Below, piece by piece: positions 12,776 through 23,556 of a DNA stretch of 64,000 nt. Source of the DNA: Agapanthus africanus (Eukaryota > Streptophyta > Magnoliopsida > Asparagales > Amaryllidaceae). Below the pieces are notes generated by a model. It did not search any database, was not told where the DNA came from, and worked only from the letters and a program-made list of their open reading frames with translations. Numbering within the stretch: position 1 is the first letter of the stretch; each line of letters begins with the position of its first letter. The DNA lies in NCBI GenBank assembly GCA_030015575.1, contig JASDDO010000028.1, positions 27,011,154-27,075,153 of the forward strand, given 5' to 3'. A program made the translations under genes and the position numbers.

Positions 12776-13434
12776 CTAGCGGCTAAGTGCATCAAGAACT
12801 ACATTCACCTTCCCAGGATGATATTGTAGGTTGATGTCAAAATCCGCCATGAGTTCTAGCCATCTTCTCTGCCGCATGTTCAACTCCTTCTGAGTAAATA
12901 CATACTTTAAACTCTTATGGTCGGTGTATATATCCACTCGTTCTCCCAGAAGATAGCGGCGCCAAATCTTAAGTGCAAAGATAACGACTGCCAACTCAAG
13001 ATCATGTGTTAGATAGTTGCACTCATGAACTTTTAGCTATCTTGATGCAAAGGCTGCAACTTTTCCATGCTGGTGTAGAACACATCCTAATCCCTTACCG
13101 GACGCATCGCAATGCACAAAAAATCCTCCAGATTGATCTGGTATTACGAGAATAGGAGCAAAAGTTAATCTTGATTTGAGTTCTACAAAAGCGTTTTCAC
13201 AAGCTTCTGACCAAATGAATGCTTCATCTTTACGTGTAAGCTTGGTCAGGGGTGCTGCAATCTTCGAAAACCTTCGATGAATCTTCGGTAGTATCCTGCT
13301 AATCCTAAGAAACTTCTATATCTTTTACCATTTTTGGTGTCGACCATTCGCTGACAGCTGACACCTTTGCTAGATCTATTGAAATTCCTTCGCCTGAAAC
13401 GATATGTCCGAGAAATCCGACTTGATCTAACCAA
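12776..13434 (-). pseudogene. A1 RNase H region
   Basis: The minus strand reads [40 protein letters not shown] and [14 protein letters not shown] at 12776-12994, the usual end of a Ty3/Gypsy RNase H. Upstream, 13246-13434 holds the RT thumb/connection stretch with FLGLAGYYRRFIEGF. RNase H removes the RNA strand during cDNA synthesis. The region is broken. Confidence 0.85.
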
Positions 13435-13499
13435 AATTCACACTTTTTATACTAGGCATAGAGCTGATATTGTCGCAATGTCTCTAGGACAATCCGAAA

Positions 13500-14063
13500 A
13501 TGCTCGGCGTGTTCTTTCCAATTCTTTGAATACACCAGAATGTCATCGATGAAGATGACAACAAACCTGTGTAAGTACTCTTAGAAAACTTGGTTCATCA
13601 GATTCATGAATATAGCAGGTGCATTGGTCACTCCAAATGGCATCACGAGATACTCATAATGACCATAGCGAGTCATGAACGCCATCTTCGGAATATCAGA
13701 CTCTTTGACTTTCACCTGATGATAACCCGAACGAAGATCTAGCTTCGAAAATACACAAGACCCACTTAGATGATCGAAAAGATCATCGATACGAGATAGT
13801 GGATACTTGTTCTTTATCGTCACTTCGTTCAAAGCTCGGTAGTCTGCACGCATCCTGTATGAACCTTATTTCTTTTTCACGAGCAAAATTGGAGATCCCC
13901 AACTTGAAGTACTCAGAGGAATCCAACCTTTCTTCAGAAGTTCTTCCAACTGAGTACAGTTCTCTTTCAATCCTTCTGGACTTAACCTGTACAGAGCTTT
14001 GATCACTAGTTGCACACCAGGTAGTAAATCAATGCTGAATTCAAGAGCTCGATCGAGAGGCAA
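13500..14063 (-). pseudogene. A1 reverse transcriptase core
   Basis: The minus strand has the N-terminal stretch [16 protein letters not shown] and [13 protein letters not shown] (13866-14063). [20 protein letters not shown] and [16 protein letters not shown] follow (13581-13853), then [27 protein letters not shown] match at about 13535-13570 is the catalytic box region. The order and wording are those of chromovirus RTs. It lies between the protease and RNase H regions as expected. It is a fossil with a few breaks. Confidence 0.9.
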
Positions 14064-14104
14064 ACCAGAGATTTCTTCAGGGAATACATCCTCGAACTCT
14101 CGAA

Positions 14105-14640
14105 CTACCTCTGGCTTTTATTCTTCCGCCTATAGAGTAAACACTTCTGCATTCTTTGGTTTAGCACAAAAGATTCCAGGTTCCAACGTTCTGTCTCCAC
14201 TCTTGAAGTAAAAGACCGATGATCTGGTATCTCAAATACTACCCTCCTTTGACGACAGTCAATCGTAACATAGAAAACTCCCGGCCAGTCCATTCCCAAC
14301 ATAACATCGAAATTTGGGATGTCCAGTACTTTGAAATTCGTGTAGAATTCTCGTCCGAAAATTACAAATGGACACTAATCAAATCCCATAGTTGCCTTCA
14401 AGACTCCATTCCCGGAACTTACATTCCATCTTGAAATGAGTAGCTTCACGGGAATCGCATGCGTTCTCACGAATCGTTGCGACATGAAGCAGTGTGATTC
14501 TCCAGTGTTGAAGAGTGCGAATGCAAGAAGGGTGGCTACTAGTATAGTACCTAAATTGCGTGAGGTGTGGTTTAGATACAGGAAAAATATAGGGATGTAC
14601 AAGGATTTTAGATGTGAAATAATTAGGAATTACCAGTTAT
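14105..14640 (-). pseudogene. A1 protease region
   Basis: The minus strand at 14375-14602 reads LATLLAFALFNTGESHCFMS, aligning with the active-site region of Ty3/Gypsy aspartic proteases. LGMDWPGVFYVTIDCRQRRV follows at about 14245-14305, the conserved segment before RT. The protease would cut the Gag-Pol polyprotein. The stretch is short and decayed. The assignment rests on position between gag and RT together with the LGMDW motif. Confidence 0.75.
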
Positions 14641-15931
14641 TACTTGGCCGGTGGCTTCGGCTTCCGCAACTGTCATTGTGAAAGCCTGACGCCTGGGTAC
14701 ATTCCTCCTTGCTGGAGTCACATTCCTCTGTCCCTGGGGCACGTTTCTTTGCCCTTAAGGCATGTTCCTCTGTGCTTGATGGAATTGACGAGGTGTTTGT
14801 GCAGGAGGTCCATGTGGAGATGGAGAAGGTAGAGCAAGACGAGGTGCAAGAGCCTGAATGGTTGTCCGCTGCAGAAGAGTGATAGCTAGTCTAAGGGCTG
14901 GAGCTGGGTTGAGTCTGTATGGACATGCTCCTATGGTGTGAGTGGATGCGCCACAAACTAAGCACAGACCGTTTGTATGCCTACAGTCCTTCGCCAGGTG
15001 TCCATTCCTTTTGCAATAGAAGTAAAAATTTGGACTTGGCCGGTTAAATGTTCCTCCCGGTCTCCTGGGTGCAAAAGTTGTCCTAGAAAAGGCTCCTCCT
15101 TCTATCTGTGTAGCAGGACGTTTCACACCGGCAGTCTGTAGTCCGCCCTTCTTCTTCACCACTGCCTCATAACATCGGGCAGCTTTCATAGCAAGATCAT
15201 GGGTTGGCAAATCCTCTGTAGTGAGTGCAGCTTGGATTTCTACGTCCAACCCTTGCTGAAATCGCCGAGCATGGATCTCAGCAGTCGAAATGAGGTGTGC
15301 CGCGAACCTGTTACGGTCTTGTGTTATCAGTGTAATGAGTGATATCAAGAAATTAAATATTGAGACAAATCTTACCTGCTAAGCATGATAAACTCAGAAT
15401 CGTATTCATCCACAGACTTTCTCTACATCGAGCCATGTTGTAAGTGGATGATCTATTGTTTCATGTCGAAACGGGCGGTCTCAGGGAAGTACTTCATGTC
15501 GAACATATCGCGAAACGTCTTCCATTCAATCGGTTGGGTGAGACGGCTTTCTTCATCCTTCTACCAGACTCTGGCTTTTTTGTTAGTTGCAGCTTCACAA
15601 CTCTCACCCAAGCAATCTCTGGCACTTGTGCTACTGCCAGATCATCTTCGATAGACTGAGCTCATTTTTCGGCCACCAGTGGGCTCTCTTTCCCAGAGAA
15701 ATGTTCCGGGTGCAATGCCCGAAATTGCTTGACTCTGGGTGCTTCGGATTCTGGGCGGTGCATGAGGATAGCAGCCTGATGCTGCTGACCCTCCAAGAGG
15801 CTCTTGATTGCCTCAAGAAGTACCATTTGCTCGTTGATGGGAGCTGCAACGGTAGGTGGTGATGGTGGTGGTAAGGTAAGCGGTGGAGTGTTACCATTGA
15901 CGTTGGTGCTTGTGTTGTTTGGTGAATCCAT
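14641..15931 (-). pseudogene. A1 gag
   Basis: The minus strand begins MDSPNNTSTN near 15931. It has a proline-rich head, NEQMVLLEAIKSLLEGQQHQ and the capsid opener FRALHPEHFSGKESPLVAEK (15662-15931). The later part (14755-15348) has RFQQGLDVEIQAAL, KAARCYEAVVKKKG and a CCHC zinc knuckle, CKRNGHLAKDC, near 15000. A proline- and glutamine-rich tail follows. Gag packages the element RNA. The closest match in the window is the gag of A2 (5426-6935). It is a fossil with several breaks. Confidence 0.85.
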
Positions 15932-16075
15932 GACCTTGATAAAAAAAAAAGAAGGTTGGATAGATTCAAGAAATTAGAAATGTAAGTAATCTATAGATGC
16001 TGATTCTTATAATTCTTGTGATATATTGCTTAAGACTTCATGCAGAACTGACCTGCATGGGCCGCCAACAAAACC

Positions 16076-18883
16076 TGTCATGCCCCACTTCCCAGTATAT
16101 GGAAACGGTGACGTGGCGGTCCCGTAACGTATTTACTAAGAAATAAATACGATAAGCATAATTTAAGCAATATATATAATGCACAAGAATAACAAGAGAT
16201 ATAAAATGAAAAGCAACTTTTATTAACATTTATCTTTACATACAACTATTTTGAAAAGGAAAGTACAATGATATAAAGAAATACCTAAACAGTGACATAC
16301 AAACTGAAATAAGTACAAGATGAACTAGAAGTCCTGCTGCTCGGTGAACTGGTCCAAGTCCTCCTGGCTGGGCTCGATCTCCTGATAGTCTGATCCTCCT
16401 AACAAACATTCCAAAGCAAGAAATAGACATGAATGTTGTCAGCGAACTAGCGCTCTGTAAGTCCCAAAAGAAAGAATGGAATATAACAAATAGTATGAAA
16501 TGGAACTGGTAAGATGTACTGGTATATGTTTGTTATACTAACGTAGTTGTTTGTAGCTTGGTACATAAGGTATTTGTGTATACAGGAGGAGTCCATCTTA
16601 CCCCATGGTAACATGTAGTACAAGGCCCCGTCAAAACCCACGGGACAACGGCACGAGAGTTCATGTAGGTATCTTTTAGTAACCATCCCGTGTCACGTTA
16701 ATACATTCCGTACCAATCTACCCCGTTAACCTCGCGTAATGTATTGTATAGATTATAGTTACAAGGCTTGCCGAAACTATGGATACAATTTGTTCAAGTA
16801 GTCAGGTTCATGATGTAGTCAAGTAATCAAATAGTCAAGTTATAACCATGGTTCGGTGAAGTCAAGTCATGTGTTCAGGTTTGATATTTATATTTGAATT
16901 CAGGTATTCAGGTTCATATTCAAGTATACATATTAGACTTTGGATTCATGTTTGAATTGGATTCAGGTTTAAACTTAGACTCAGACTAGTGCCAGACACT
17001 TGTAACTGATTTAGATTCTGAATTAGGTTCAGAAGTTATCGGTAACTGCTGCACATGGACGGCAGGATTTATTTATTTTTCCAAGACAATTATCATTGAT
17101 AACACCGTTAAGTTTTCTACCTTAAATAGGAATGCACTCACTTTCTCTGGCTCCCTAGGGCTCAAGAGAATTGATCCCGCTTAAACCTATATTTACTAAA
17201 ATCCTTAAATGTTATTTTAGATAACTCGAGGGGGTTTTATGAAAAATATTGCTTATATAGTTTCAAAATAACATCGAGAAGTTATTTATATTATTTAGGG
17301 TTTTCATGGATGTGAATTTTAAGGGTTTGAGGTATTTTATTGATAAATACTTAGCTTGAATAGTTCATGGTATTTATTGTAAAACTTGCATTGTATTGGT
17401 ATCTTGATGGTATTTTAGTGAAACTTGTACACTTTCATCTTTAGAAAAAATGCAAGTTTGCCATATTTTGAAAATATATGGATTTGTAATATTTTATATA
17501 ATTATAAAAAATTAAGTTTTATTAAATTAGAAAAATGCATTTTTCTTAAAAACCGTATTTAAAACCTTTCGAGATCGAATGCTCCGTGAGAAAGTCTGCA
17601 TTTCGCTCTACTAGCCCAAGGATGTGCGATAATCCACAATCCAATAGAGGGTCCCCTAAAAAAGGTTGTAGAGGCATCATCACAAAAGGTTTTGAAATAC
17701 AATTCAAAAGAAACCCGGTTTTTATAGTAAATGGTATTTTAATGTAATATTATATTCGTCACAAAAATACGTTCAAAGAGTATCGTGCTATGGAACCATG
17801 TGTGTATGTGAGAGGTAGGTCGTTACCTCATGAATTTTCCTAAAGTTATATTTAAGCAAAACAAATAAAAATGATATATACAAATTTCAAGGTATTTTAA
17901 TGTAAATGTTAATTTAAAGTTATTTTGCATGATATTTTTGATTAAAAGTTGTTTCTAAGTATTGGTTTTATGTTAACAAGTATGGTATAGAAATATGAAT
18001 GAAGAATTGTAAGAAAAAGTGGAATTATAAAGTTTTAGAAGGAGATGTCGGTTTTAACTCCACTTACGACATATGTTTTGAAAAGAGATGTTTCAAGAAG
18101 AAGAAAAGGGATTGAGAGGGACTTACTAGTTGATTATATTAAGAAGAGGCAGGAGAAGAGATTGTTGTCGTCGTGGCATCGCGGGATCGCCGGAATTTGC
18201 TTCGATTCTCGCCGGAAATTGCTCGCTTGCTAACTCCTCTTCTACTCCTTTTGTACTTAGAAAATTTGAGAATTTTGGCTATAATTTTCAGAATGAGGAA
18301 CGGTTAAGGCATGGGGTAGTATTTATAGTGTGAAATTAGGATTTTAGAATTAAAAGAGTGAATTAAAATACATCAAAATGATGATAAATAGGGAATTGAG
18401 AGGTCTCTGTTTGATTGCAGAGCAATCAAACAGTGTAGGGGAGTTAGGAGTAAGGGAAGAGTTGTGTGTGCAAAGCCCGGGTCTCATTGGGCTCGAGGGG
18501 ACCGAAGGTGCTGGCTATAAAGCCATTTTGGCCGGTCGATTTCGGGAGTGGAGTTGTAAGATTGGTGCCACGTATTCACACCAGTATTAACTTCCTTTTG
18601 CACATGTTTGATTTCTTCAGACTTTTCATTTTTATGTGCATTGCACGTGTAAACTTTTGGGCTTCCAAAAAGTTTAAAAGAAAAATCAGAAAAATATAAT
18701 GTGTCTGATGTGATTCAAACACAAAGGCTATGTCACAGCAGTGCTAAGGCTTTACCAGTGAGTTACAAGTTTTTTCTTACTGTTCTTAAACAAAAATTAA
18801 CTTATAGCTTGTACTCAGGCTTGTAAACTCCTTTCTGTATATTAAACTGAAAATTTTTGTACAGTAAATTCAAAGTAGTTACA
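16076..18883 (-). repeat. 5' LTR of A1
   Basis: Starts TGTCATGCCCC at 16076 and ends TTACA at 18883, 2808 bases. The minus-strand TATA box is the complement of 18320-18327, so U3 is about 560 bases and R-U5 about 2.2 kb. The tRNA-like A/B pair is at 18709-18770. Two islands stay recognisable across all family A LTRs: 17040-17190 and 17560-17700. No gene is seen in it. Confidence 0.93.
18320..18327 (-). promoter_or_regulatory. TATA box of the A1 5' LTR
   Basis: The complement reads TATAAATA within CACTATAAATACTACCCC. The same motif lies at 4864-4871, 11128-11135 and 46704-46711 in the other family A LTRs. It is the likely core promoter of the minus-strand element. Confidence 0.65.
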
Positions 18884-20014
18884 AACTCCCAAAAGTTTTA
18901 TTTGGAGTTAAACTCTCAAAAGTTTTTATATGGAGTTAAACTCCAAAAGATTTTAAGTGGAGTTAACCTCCACAAAATAGTTTTTATTGTGGAGTTCAAC
19001 TCCAAAAGAATTTTTATTATGGAGTTAAACTCCAAAATATTTTAAATGGAGTTAAACTCCTAAAGTATTTTTATTATGGAGTTCAACTCCAAAAGAATTT
19101 TTATTATGGAGTTAAACTCGAAAAGATTTTAAATGGAGTTAAACTCCTAAAAGGATTTTTATTGTGGTGTTCAATTCCAAAAGAATTTTTTTATTATGGA
19201 GTTAAACTCCAAAAGATTTTAAATGGAGTTAAACTCCTAAAACGAATTTTATTATGGAGTTCAACTCCAAAAGAATTTTTTTGTGGAGTTAAACTCCAAA
19301 AGATTTCCTCCTTCCTCTTTTGAAAAGAAACCCAAATGGGTTCTCTTGAAACTCCAAAATTTAAATCTTGGGAGATGAAAAGAAACCCTTTTTTCTTCTC
19401 ATGGAGTCTTGGGAGGTGGGTTTCCCTTCTTCTCTCTCTCTCAAATTGATATTGAGAAGGGAGAAGAAGGTAGCGAAAATCATCTCTTCTTTTTTATTGG
19501 ATATGAGAATTAAACTCTTCTTCAATGGGTTTATGTTGAAAAACTATTTCTTTTTGGGAAAGGAAGAGTTAAACTCTTAATTTAATTCAGAAAAGAGAAG
19601 AAGGTTTTGAACCTTGAGGAAAAAGAAGGAGGCATAGAAACCCTAATTTTTTAGGGGAATGAATTCTTCTTTTTTTCATTATCAAGTTTCCGTATATAGG
19701 CTTATAAGTTTACACATAGCCCTTTGAGCTCTACAAAATTGCATTTTGCCCATCTCATGCCCATGTGCTTATTTCTTTTTGCACATGAGCTATGGATTTT
19801 ACAAAAATTTTGCTTTATGCCCGTTTTCCTTATATTTATTCATAAAAATTACATCAAAATTATTTATTATATAGTTTTCATTTTGGCATGGGTGGGGCCG
19901 GCTGCAGGGATTGACTTGGGCATGGGCCCACTTGGCCTGGGCTTGGGCCTATTTGGCTTGGGGTTGACTTTGATTTTGACTTAGTCAACCGGTTTGTAAT
20001 TTTTGACCCCAACA
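18884..20014 (-). repeat. 3' LTR of C (part)
   Basis: Holds an array of the 13-base palindrome GGAGTTWAACTCC spaced about 25-35 bases (18884-19300). Pyrimidine-rich and AT-rich DNA follows, ending ...GACCCCAACA at 20014, which is TGTTGGGGTC read as the LTR start. Parallel DNA occurs at 63329-64000 and, in the other orientation, at 34496-36354 and 39223-41095. About 870 bases of this LTR should lie to the left of A1, off-window. Frames such as 18857-19045 are only readings of the array (repeated ELNSK). Confidence 0.88.
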
Positions 20015-20030
20015 ATATTCCCCCCATGAA
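20015..20030 (-). other. Polypurine tract of C
   Basis: The minus strand reads ATTCATGGGGGGAATAT directly before the LTR start TGTTGGGG. This is the expected position for the plus-strand primer of an LTR element, and D has a similar tract at 39210-39220. Confidence 0.7.
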
Positions 20031-20149
20031 TAAATGCATACCACGTGTGTGTGTCGTGTGCATGAAATTGATGGATCTTCTTTAGGGTAGTATGACTTGA
20101 TTTGGTTCCAGCTTTTGGGAGGCTGGCACTGCCCTTTTTACGACATGGA

Positions 20150-20990
20150 TGGTCGATGCTTAACGTGTCTCCGAGACGGAGTGTCTCTGGTTGCCATATC
20201 CCCGAGGCGGAGTGTATGTTTGACGTTTCCCCGGCACGAAGTTTCTGTTTGTCGTTTCCCCGGTACGGAGTGTCGCTGGTGGATGTGTCCCCGATACGGA
20301 GTGTCTGTTTGATGTTTCCCTAGCACAGAGTGTGTGTTTAACGTTTCCCCGACAAGGAGTGTCACTGGTTGACGTGTCCCCAAGACGGAGTGTCTGTTTG
20401 ACATTTCCCCAGCACTGAGTGTTATTGGTCGACGTATCCCTGGGGCGGAGTGTCTGTATGACGTTTCCCCGCTACGGAGTGTCACTAGTTGACGTGTCCC
20501 CAAGACAGAGTGTCTGTTTGACATTTCCCCGGCACGGAGTGACGCTAGTCGACGTATCCCCAAGGCGGAGTGTCTGTTTAACGTTTCCAAGACACGGTGT
20601 GTCTGTTTGACGTTTCCCCGGTACGAAGTGTCGCTGGTCGACGTATCCCCGAGGCGGAGTGTCTGTTTGACATTTTCTCGGCACAGAGTGTCTGTTTGAC
20701 GTTTTCCTGATACGGAGTGTCATTGGTTGACGCTTCCCAGAGACCGAGTGTCTGTTTGACATTTCCCCGGCACGGAGTGTTGCTGGTCGACATATCCCCA
20801 AGGAGGAGTTTCTGTTTGACGTTTCCTAGGCACAGTGTGTCTGTTTGATGTTTCCCCGGTACGAAGTGTCGCTAGTTGACGTGTCCCCGAGAAAAAGTGT
20901 ATGTTTGACGTTTCCCCGTCACGGAGTGTCGCTGGTTGACGTGTCCCCGGCACGGAGTGTCGCTGGCCGACGTATCCTTAAAGCGAAGTG
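20150..20990. repeat. Minisatellite of alternating ~29- and ~31-base units in C
   Basis: Two related units alternate: GTGTCTGTTTGACGTTTCCC plus a CGGCACGGA-like end, and GTGTCGCTGGTCGACGTATC plus a CCCGAGGCGGA-like end. Together they make a period of about 60 bases, repeated some 13-14 times. The period divides by three, so long frames stay open on both strands (for example 20102-20323 on plus and 20138-20590 on minus). They carry no known domain and I do not call them genes. The array lies in the 3' internal part of C, where Tat elements are known to hold tandem repeats. Confidence 0.85.
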
Positions 20991-21169
20991 TCATTGTTTT
21001 TAACGTAGCGGTCGTTGTTGGAATTGGTTGGTTTTGATTTGTTTTGGGGAGGCTCCAATCTGTCCAGCGGGACTTTTCATCTTGGAAGTGCTTCCGGATG
21101 GGACTTTAGTTTGATTTGTCCAATTCCTGCCTTGTTTGGCGGGACCCTTGAATTTGAGGCATTGCAGCA

Positions 21170-22216
21170 TGGGATTTGGAATTTGGACTTTGGACTTTGG
21201 TTTGGTATCAGCATCGCTACACTATAATGTGGTACCATGAGCAAATCATCATTTACCATGAGAGAATTTAGGAATTTTGGTTTTGGTTTGGCATCAGCAT
21301 CGCTACACTGGAATGTGGTACCATGAGTGAATCATCATTTACCGTGAGAGGATTTAGGGATTTTGGTTTTAGTTTGGCATCATCATCGCTACGCTAAAAT
21401 GTGCTACTAGGAGCGAATCATCGTTTGTAATGCCCGTTGGGAAACAATGGATTAGGAGACAAGTTTAGGCCCCTTTCACCTAAGGATTTTCAATCTTATG
21501 AGCCGTAAGGGTTTCATAAAAGCATTTTCTCCCTACGAGTCGAGAGGATCTCGTAGGTGCATTTTCTTCTTAGGAGTCGTGAGGACCCCCAAGTGTGATT
21601 TTCTCTTGTGAGTCGTAAGGATCCCACGAAGGTATTTTTCTTATGAGTTGAAAGGATCTCGTAAGCTCTGTTCACTTCATGTATCGTGAGGACACATGAG
21701 TGGGTCTTCCCAAATGGAGCATAATTCCGATAGTGGAGACCGGCTGCGGGACTAGTGATTACGGTGGGGCATGAGTGTAATGAAGATCATTTGAGCCCGT
21801 GTAATGTATACAGTAGTTAATTTGGGGACTGACCGTAGGGCCGAGAGAATTTAGGGGATTTGGATTTTGGTTGGCGTCCACATCGCTTCACTGGAATATG
21901 GTACTAGGAGTGACTCGTCATTCGCCGTTTGGGAATTTAGAAATTTGGATTTTGGTTAGCGTCTGCATCGCTGCACTGGAATATGGTACCAGGAGTGACT
22001 CATCATTCACCGATTGGGAATTTGGGGATTTGGATTTTAGTTGGTATCTGCATCGCTGCACTGGAATATGATACCAGGACCGACTCATCATTCGCTGTTT
22101 AGGAATCTTGGGGTTTGAGTTTTGGGGCGATATCAGCACCTCTAACACTGAAGCGTAGTGCCAAGAGCGACTCATCATTTGCCGTTTGGGAATCTTAGGG
22201 TTTGAGTTTTGGGTCG
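21170..22216. repeat. ~82-base minisatellite and palindrome tracts in C
   Basis: Units of about 80-90 bases centred on GCATCAGCATCGCTACACTG and AGCGAATCATCATTT recur near 21200, 21290, 21375, 21880, 21965, 22045 and 22130, continuing at 29644 after E. Between them (21440-21720) are palindromes of the GTCGAGAGGA class, such as CCTACGAG...CTCGTAGG at 21532-21557. The same units occur in B (49590-49750) and D (36960-37490 and 37990-38230) in matching orientation relative to each element. No gene is seen. Confidence 0.85.
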
Positions 22217-23536
22217 TGTTCATATCAGATTTTTGCATTTTTATATCGCCCATTCTTAATCACATTGCATATAAATAGGTGTTTTTGATCCATGTCTGCT
22301 AAATAGTTGCAGGTTACAGTTTCTCAGCTCTTTACAGTGAGATTCGTGAAAAGTCGCAACTAATGTGGGACTACGACCAATAACAGATGAATACCGATCC
22401 GCATGATGCCGCATACTAGTTTAAGCGGAGTTCAAGGCAAAAGTCCACTGCTGAATATCTGAAAGAGAACGGAAAAGCTTTTGAGAAACCAAGTGTACCA
22501 AACAGAAGATAAAAGCAACTGGTAGAAGACCTGAAAATATAGATCCAAGATTCCACCATATTGCCGCGGAACCGCGGCCAAACAGGCATTTCTGTCGCGG
22601 TTCCGCGGCCGTGCAATGCACGTATCGGTGGCAGTGTCGGTGCTTTGACTCGGCTCTCTTGGGGTAGTTTTGTAATTTCGTGTATGGATCAGAATGTAAA
22701 TCTAGGGTTTTCCTATCTATAAATAGGAGAGCTCAAAGCCAAATTATGTATGCCTCTTTTTGGAGGATGCCTCTCTTTATTTTTATGCCTCTTTTCAATT
22801 TCTAGATCTAAATTTAAATTCCATTGTAATGCGTTTTTTAGAGGACATCAATAAAGTAAGCTTTTAATTTATCTCGCATTCTTTTTATCGTACCTGCAAT
22901 TTTTTATTATTAATCCAGTAATAGAAATTTATCTGCTTTTTCCTTATAATGAATTTTATTGTTATCTCTCTAATGAGTGAGTAATTCCTCACTTGTTAGG
23001 GAAGGAGATGGAAGGTTTGAGAGAAGGAAATCTCTCACACTCCTTTCTTTGCCCAAATAATTTTAAATACGGACTCCTTTTAATTCAACCATAATCCGCT
23101 CACTATGGTATCCTATCCTACATGATAGCGATGATTCCCTAGTTAGACCGGTTGTGGTTGAATTAACCTGAGGTTAGGGCTAAGAGCCAAGAACGGACGG
23201 ACAAGGACCAAAAGGAAGAAACTAAGTTTCTTCCCAGTCGTGCTAATCCTCGTTATTGCCGATTACCCTAACACCTTTATTCACAACTAAGGCATTGAAA
23301 GAAATGAGTAGATCCCTATTTCGAACTAACTTAATCCTAACCCTAGCAAGGTTTTTATCAACTTATTCTCATTCATAGATCTTAAAACAAAACCCAACTT
23401 AATTGGACTTAACTCGTTAGAACATAAAGAAAAGGATTTCTTCTCCTTGTGGATCGACCCGTACTCAACCGGCTAACTATCAAGCGACACCGTCTTGATT
23501 GCGGTAAATTTAAACACAGAAAATCTCTACCAATCA
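22217..23536 (+). repeat. 5' LTR of E
   Basis: TGTTCATATC...CTACCAATCA, 1320 bases. It carries a GC-rich hairpin (CCGCGGAACCGCGG near 22562-22579 facing CGCGGTTCCGCGG near 22595-22610). The TATA box CTATAAATAG follows at 22717-22726. Conserved late segments around 23030-23270 are shared with the solo LTR at 7237-8812. No gene is seen. Confidence 0.93.
22717..22726 (+). promoter_or_regulatory. TATA box of E
   Basis: CTATAAATAG, about 500 bases into the LTR and some 110 bases after the GC-rich hairpin. It is kept in the 3' LTR (28912-28921) and in the solo LTR (7833-7842). Confidence 0.75.
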
Positions 23537-23538
23537 AA

Positions 23539-23556
23539 TGGCGCCGTTGCCGGGGA
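23539..23556 (+). other. Primer binding site of E
   Basis: TGGCGCCGTTGCCGGGGA begins two bases after the 5' LTR end. This wording is known from Athila/Calypso-type plant elements, where it is read as complementary to tRNA-Asp. The tRNA assignment here is from memory of the family. Confidence 0.85.

Larger units (their letters stand above)
1..18883 (-). mobile_element. Element A1: Tekay-like chromovirus (Ty3/Gypsy), left end beyond the window
   Basis: An LTR retrotransposon on the minus strand. Its 3' LTR runs from before position 1 to 1845 and its 5' LTR is 16076-18883. Internal DNA is 1846-2307 plus 11695-16075, the two parts being separated by nested element A2. Order on the minus strand is gag, protease, RT, RNase H, integrase, then a C-terminus of the kind chromoviruses carry. 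The two LTRs match each other better than they match the LTRs of A2, which supports pairing them as one element. A1 lies in the 3' LTR of C; 18884-18888 (AACTC) is the likely right target duplication, and its partner is off-window. The coding region is broken many times. In one hand-compared stretch of about 235 bases the LTRs differ at roughly 20 sites, so A1 is older than A2. Clade placement rests on protein motifs read by eye. Confidence 0.9.

Noticed and set aside
18884-19300. CRISPR-like array of 13-base palindromic repeats
   Set aside because: GGAGTTWAACTCC repeats are evenly spaced, but the between-repeat DNA is itself similar AT-rich sequence, the arrays lie inside plant LTRs with target duplications, and they recur in both LTRs of D.
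20138-20590. 150-codon minus-strand open frame
   Set aside because: It is a reading of the 60-base minisatellite, open on both strands because the period divides by three; no start context or domain.
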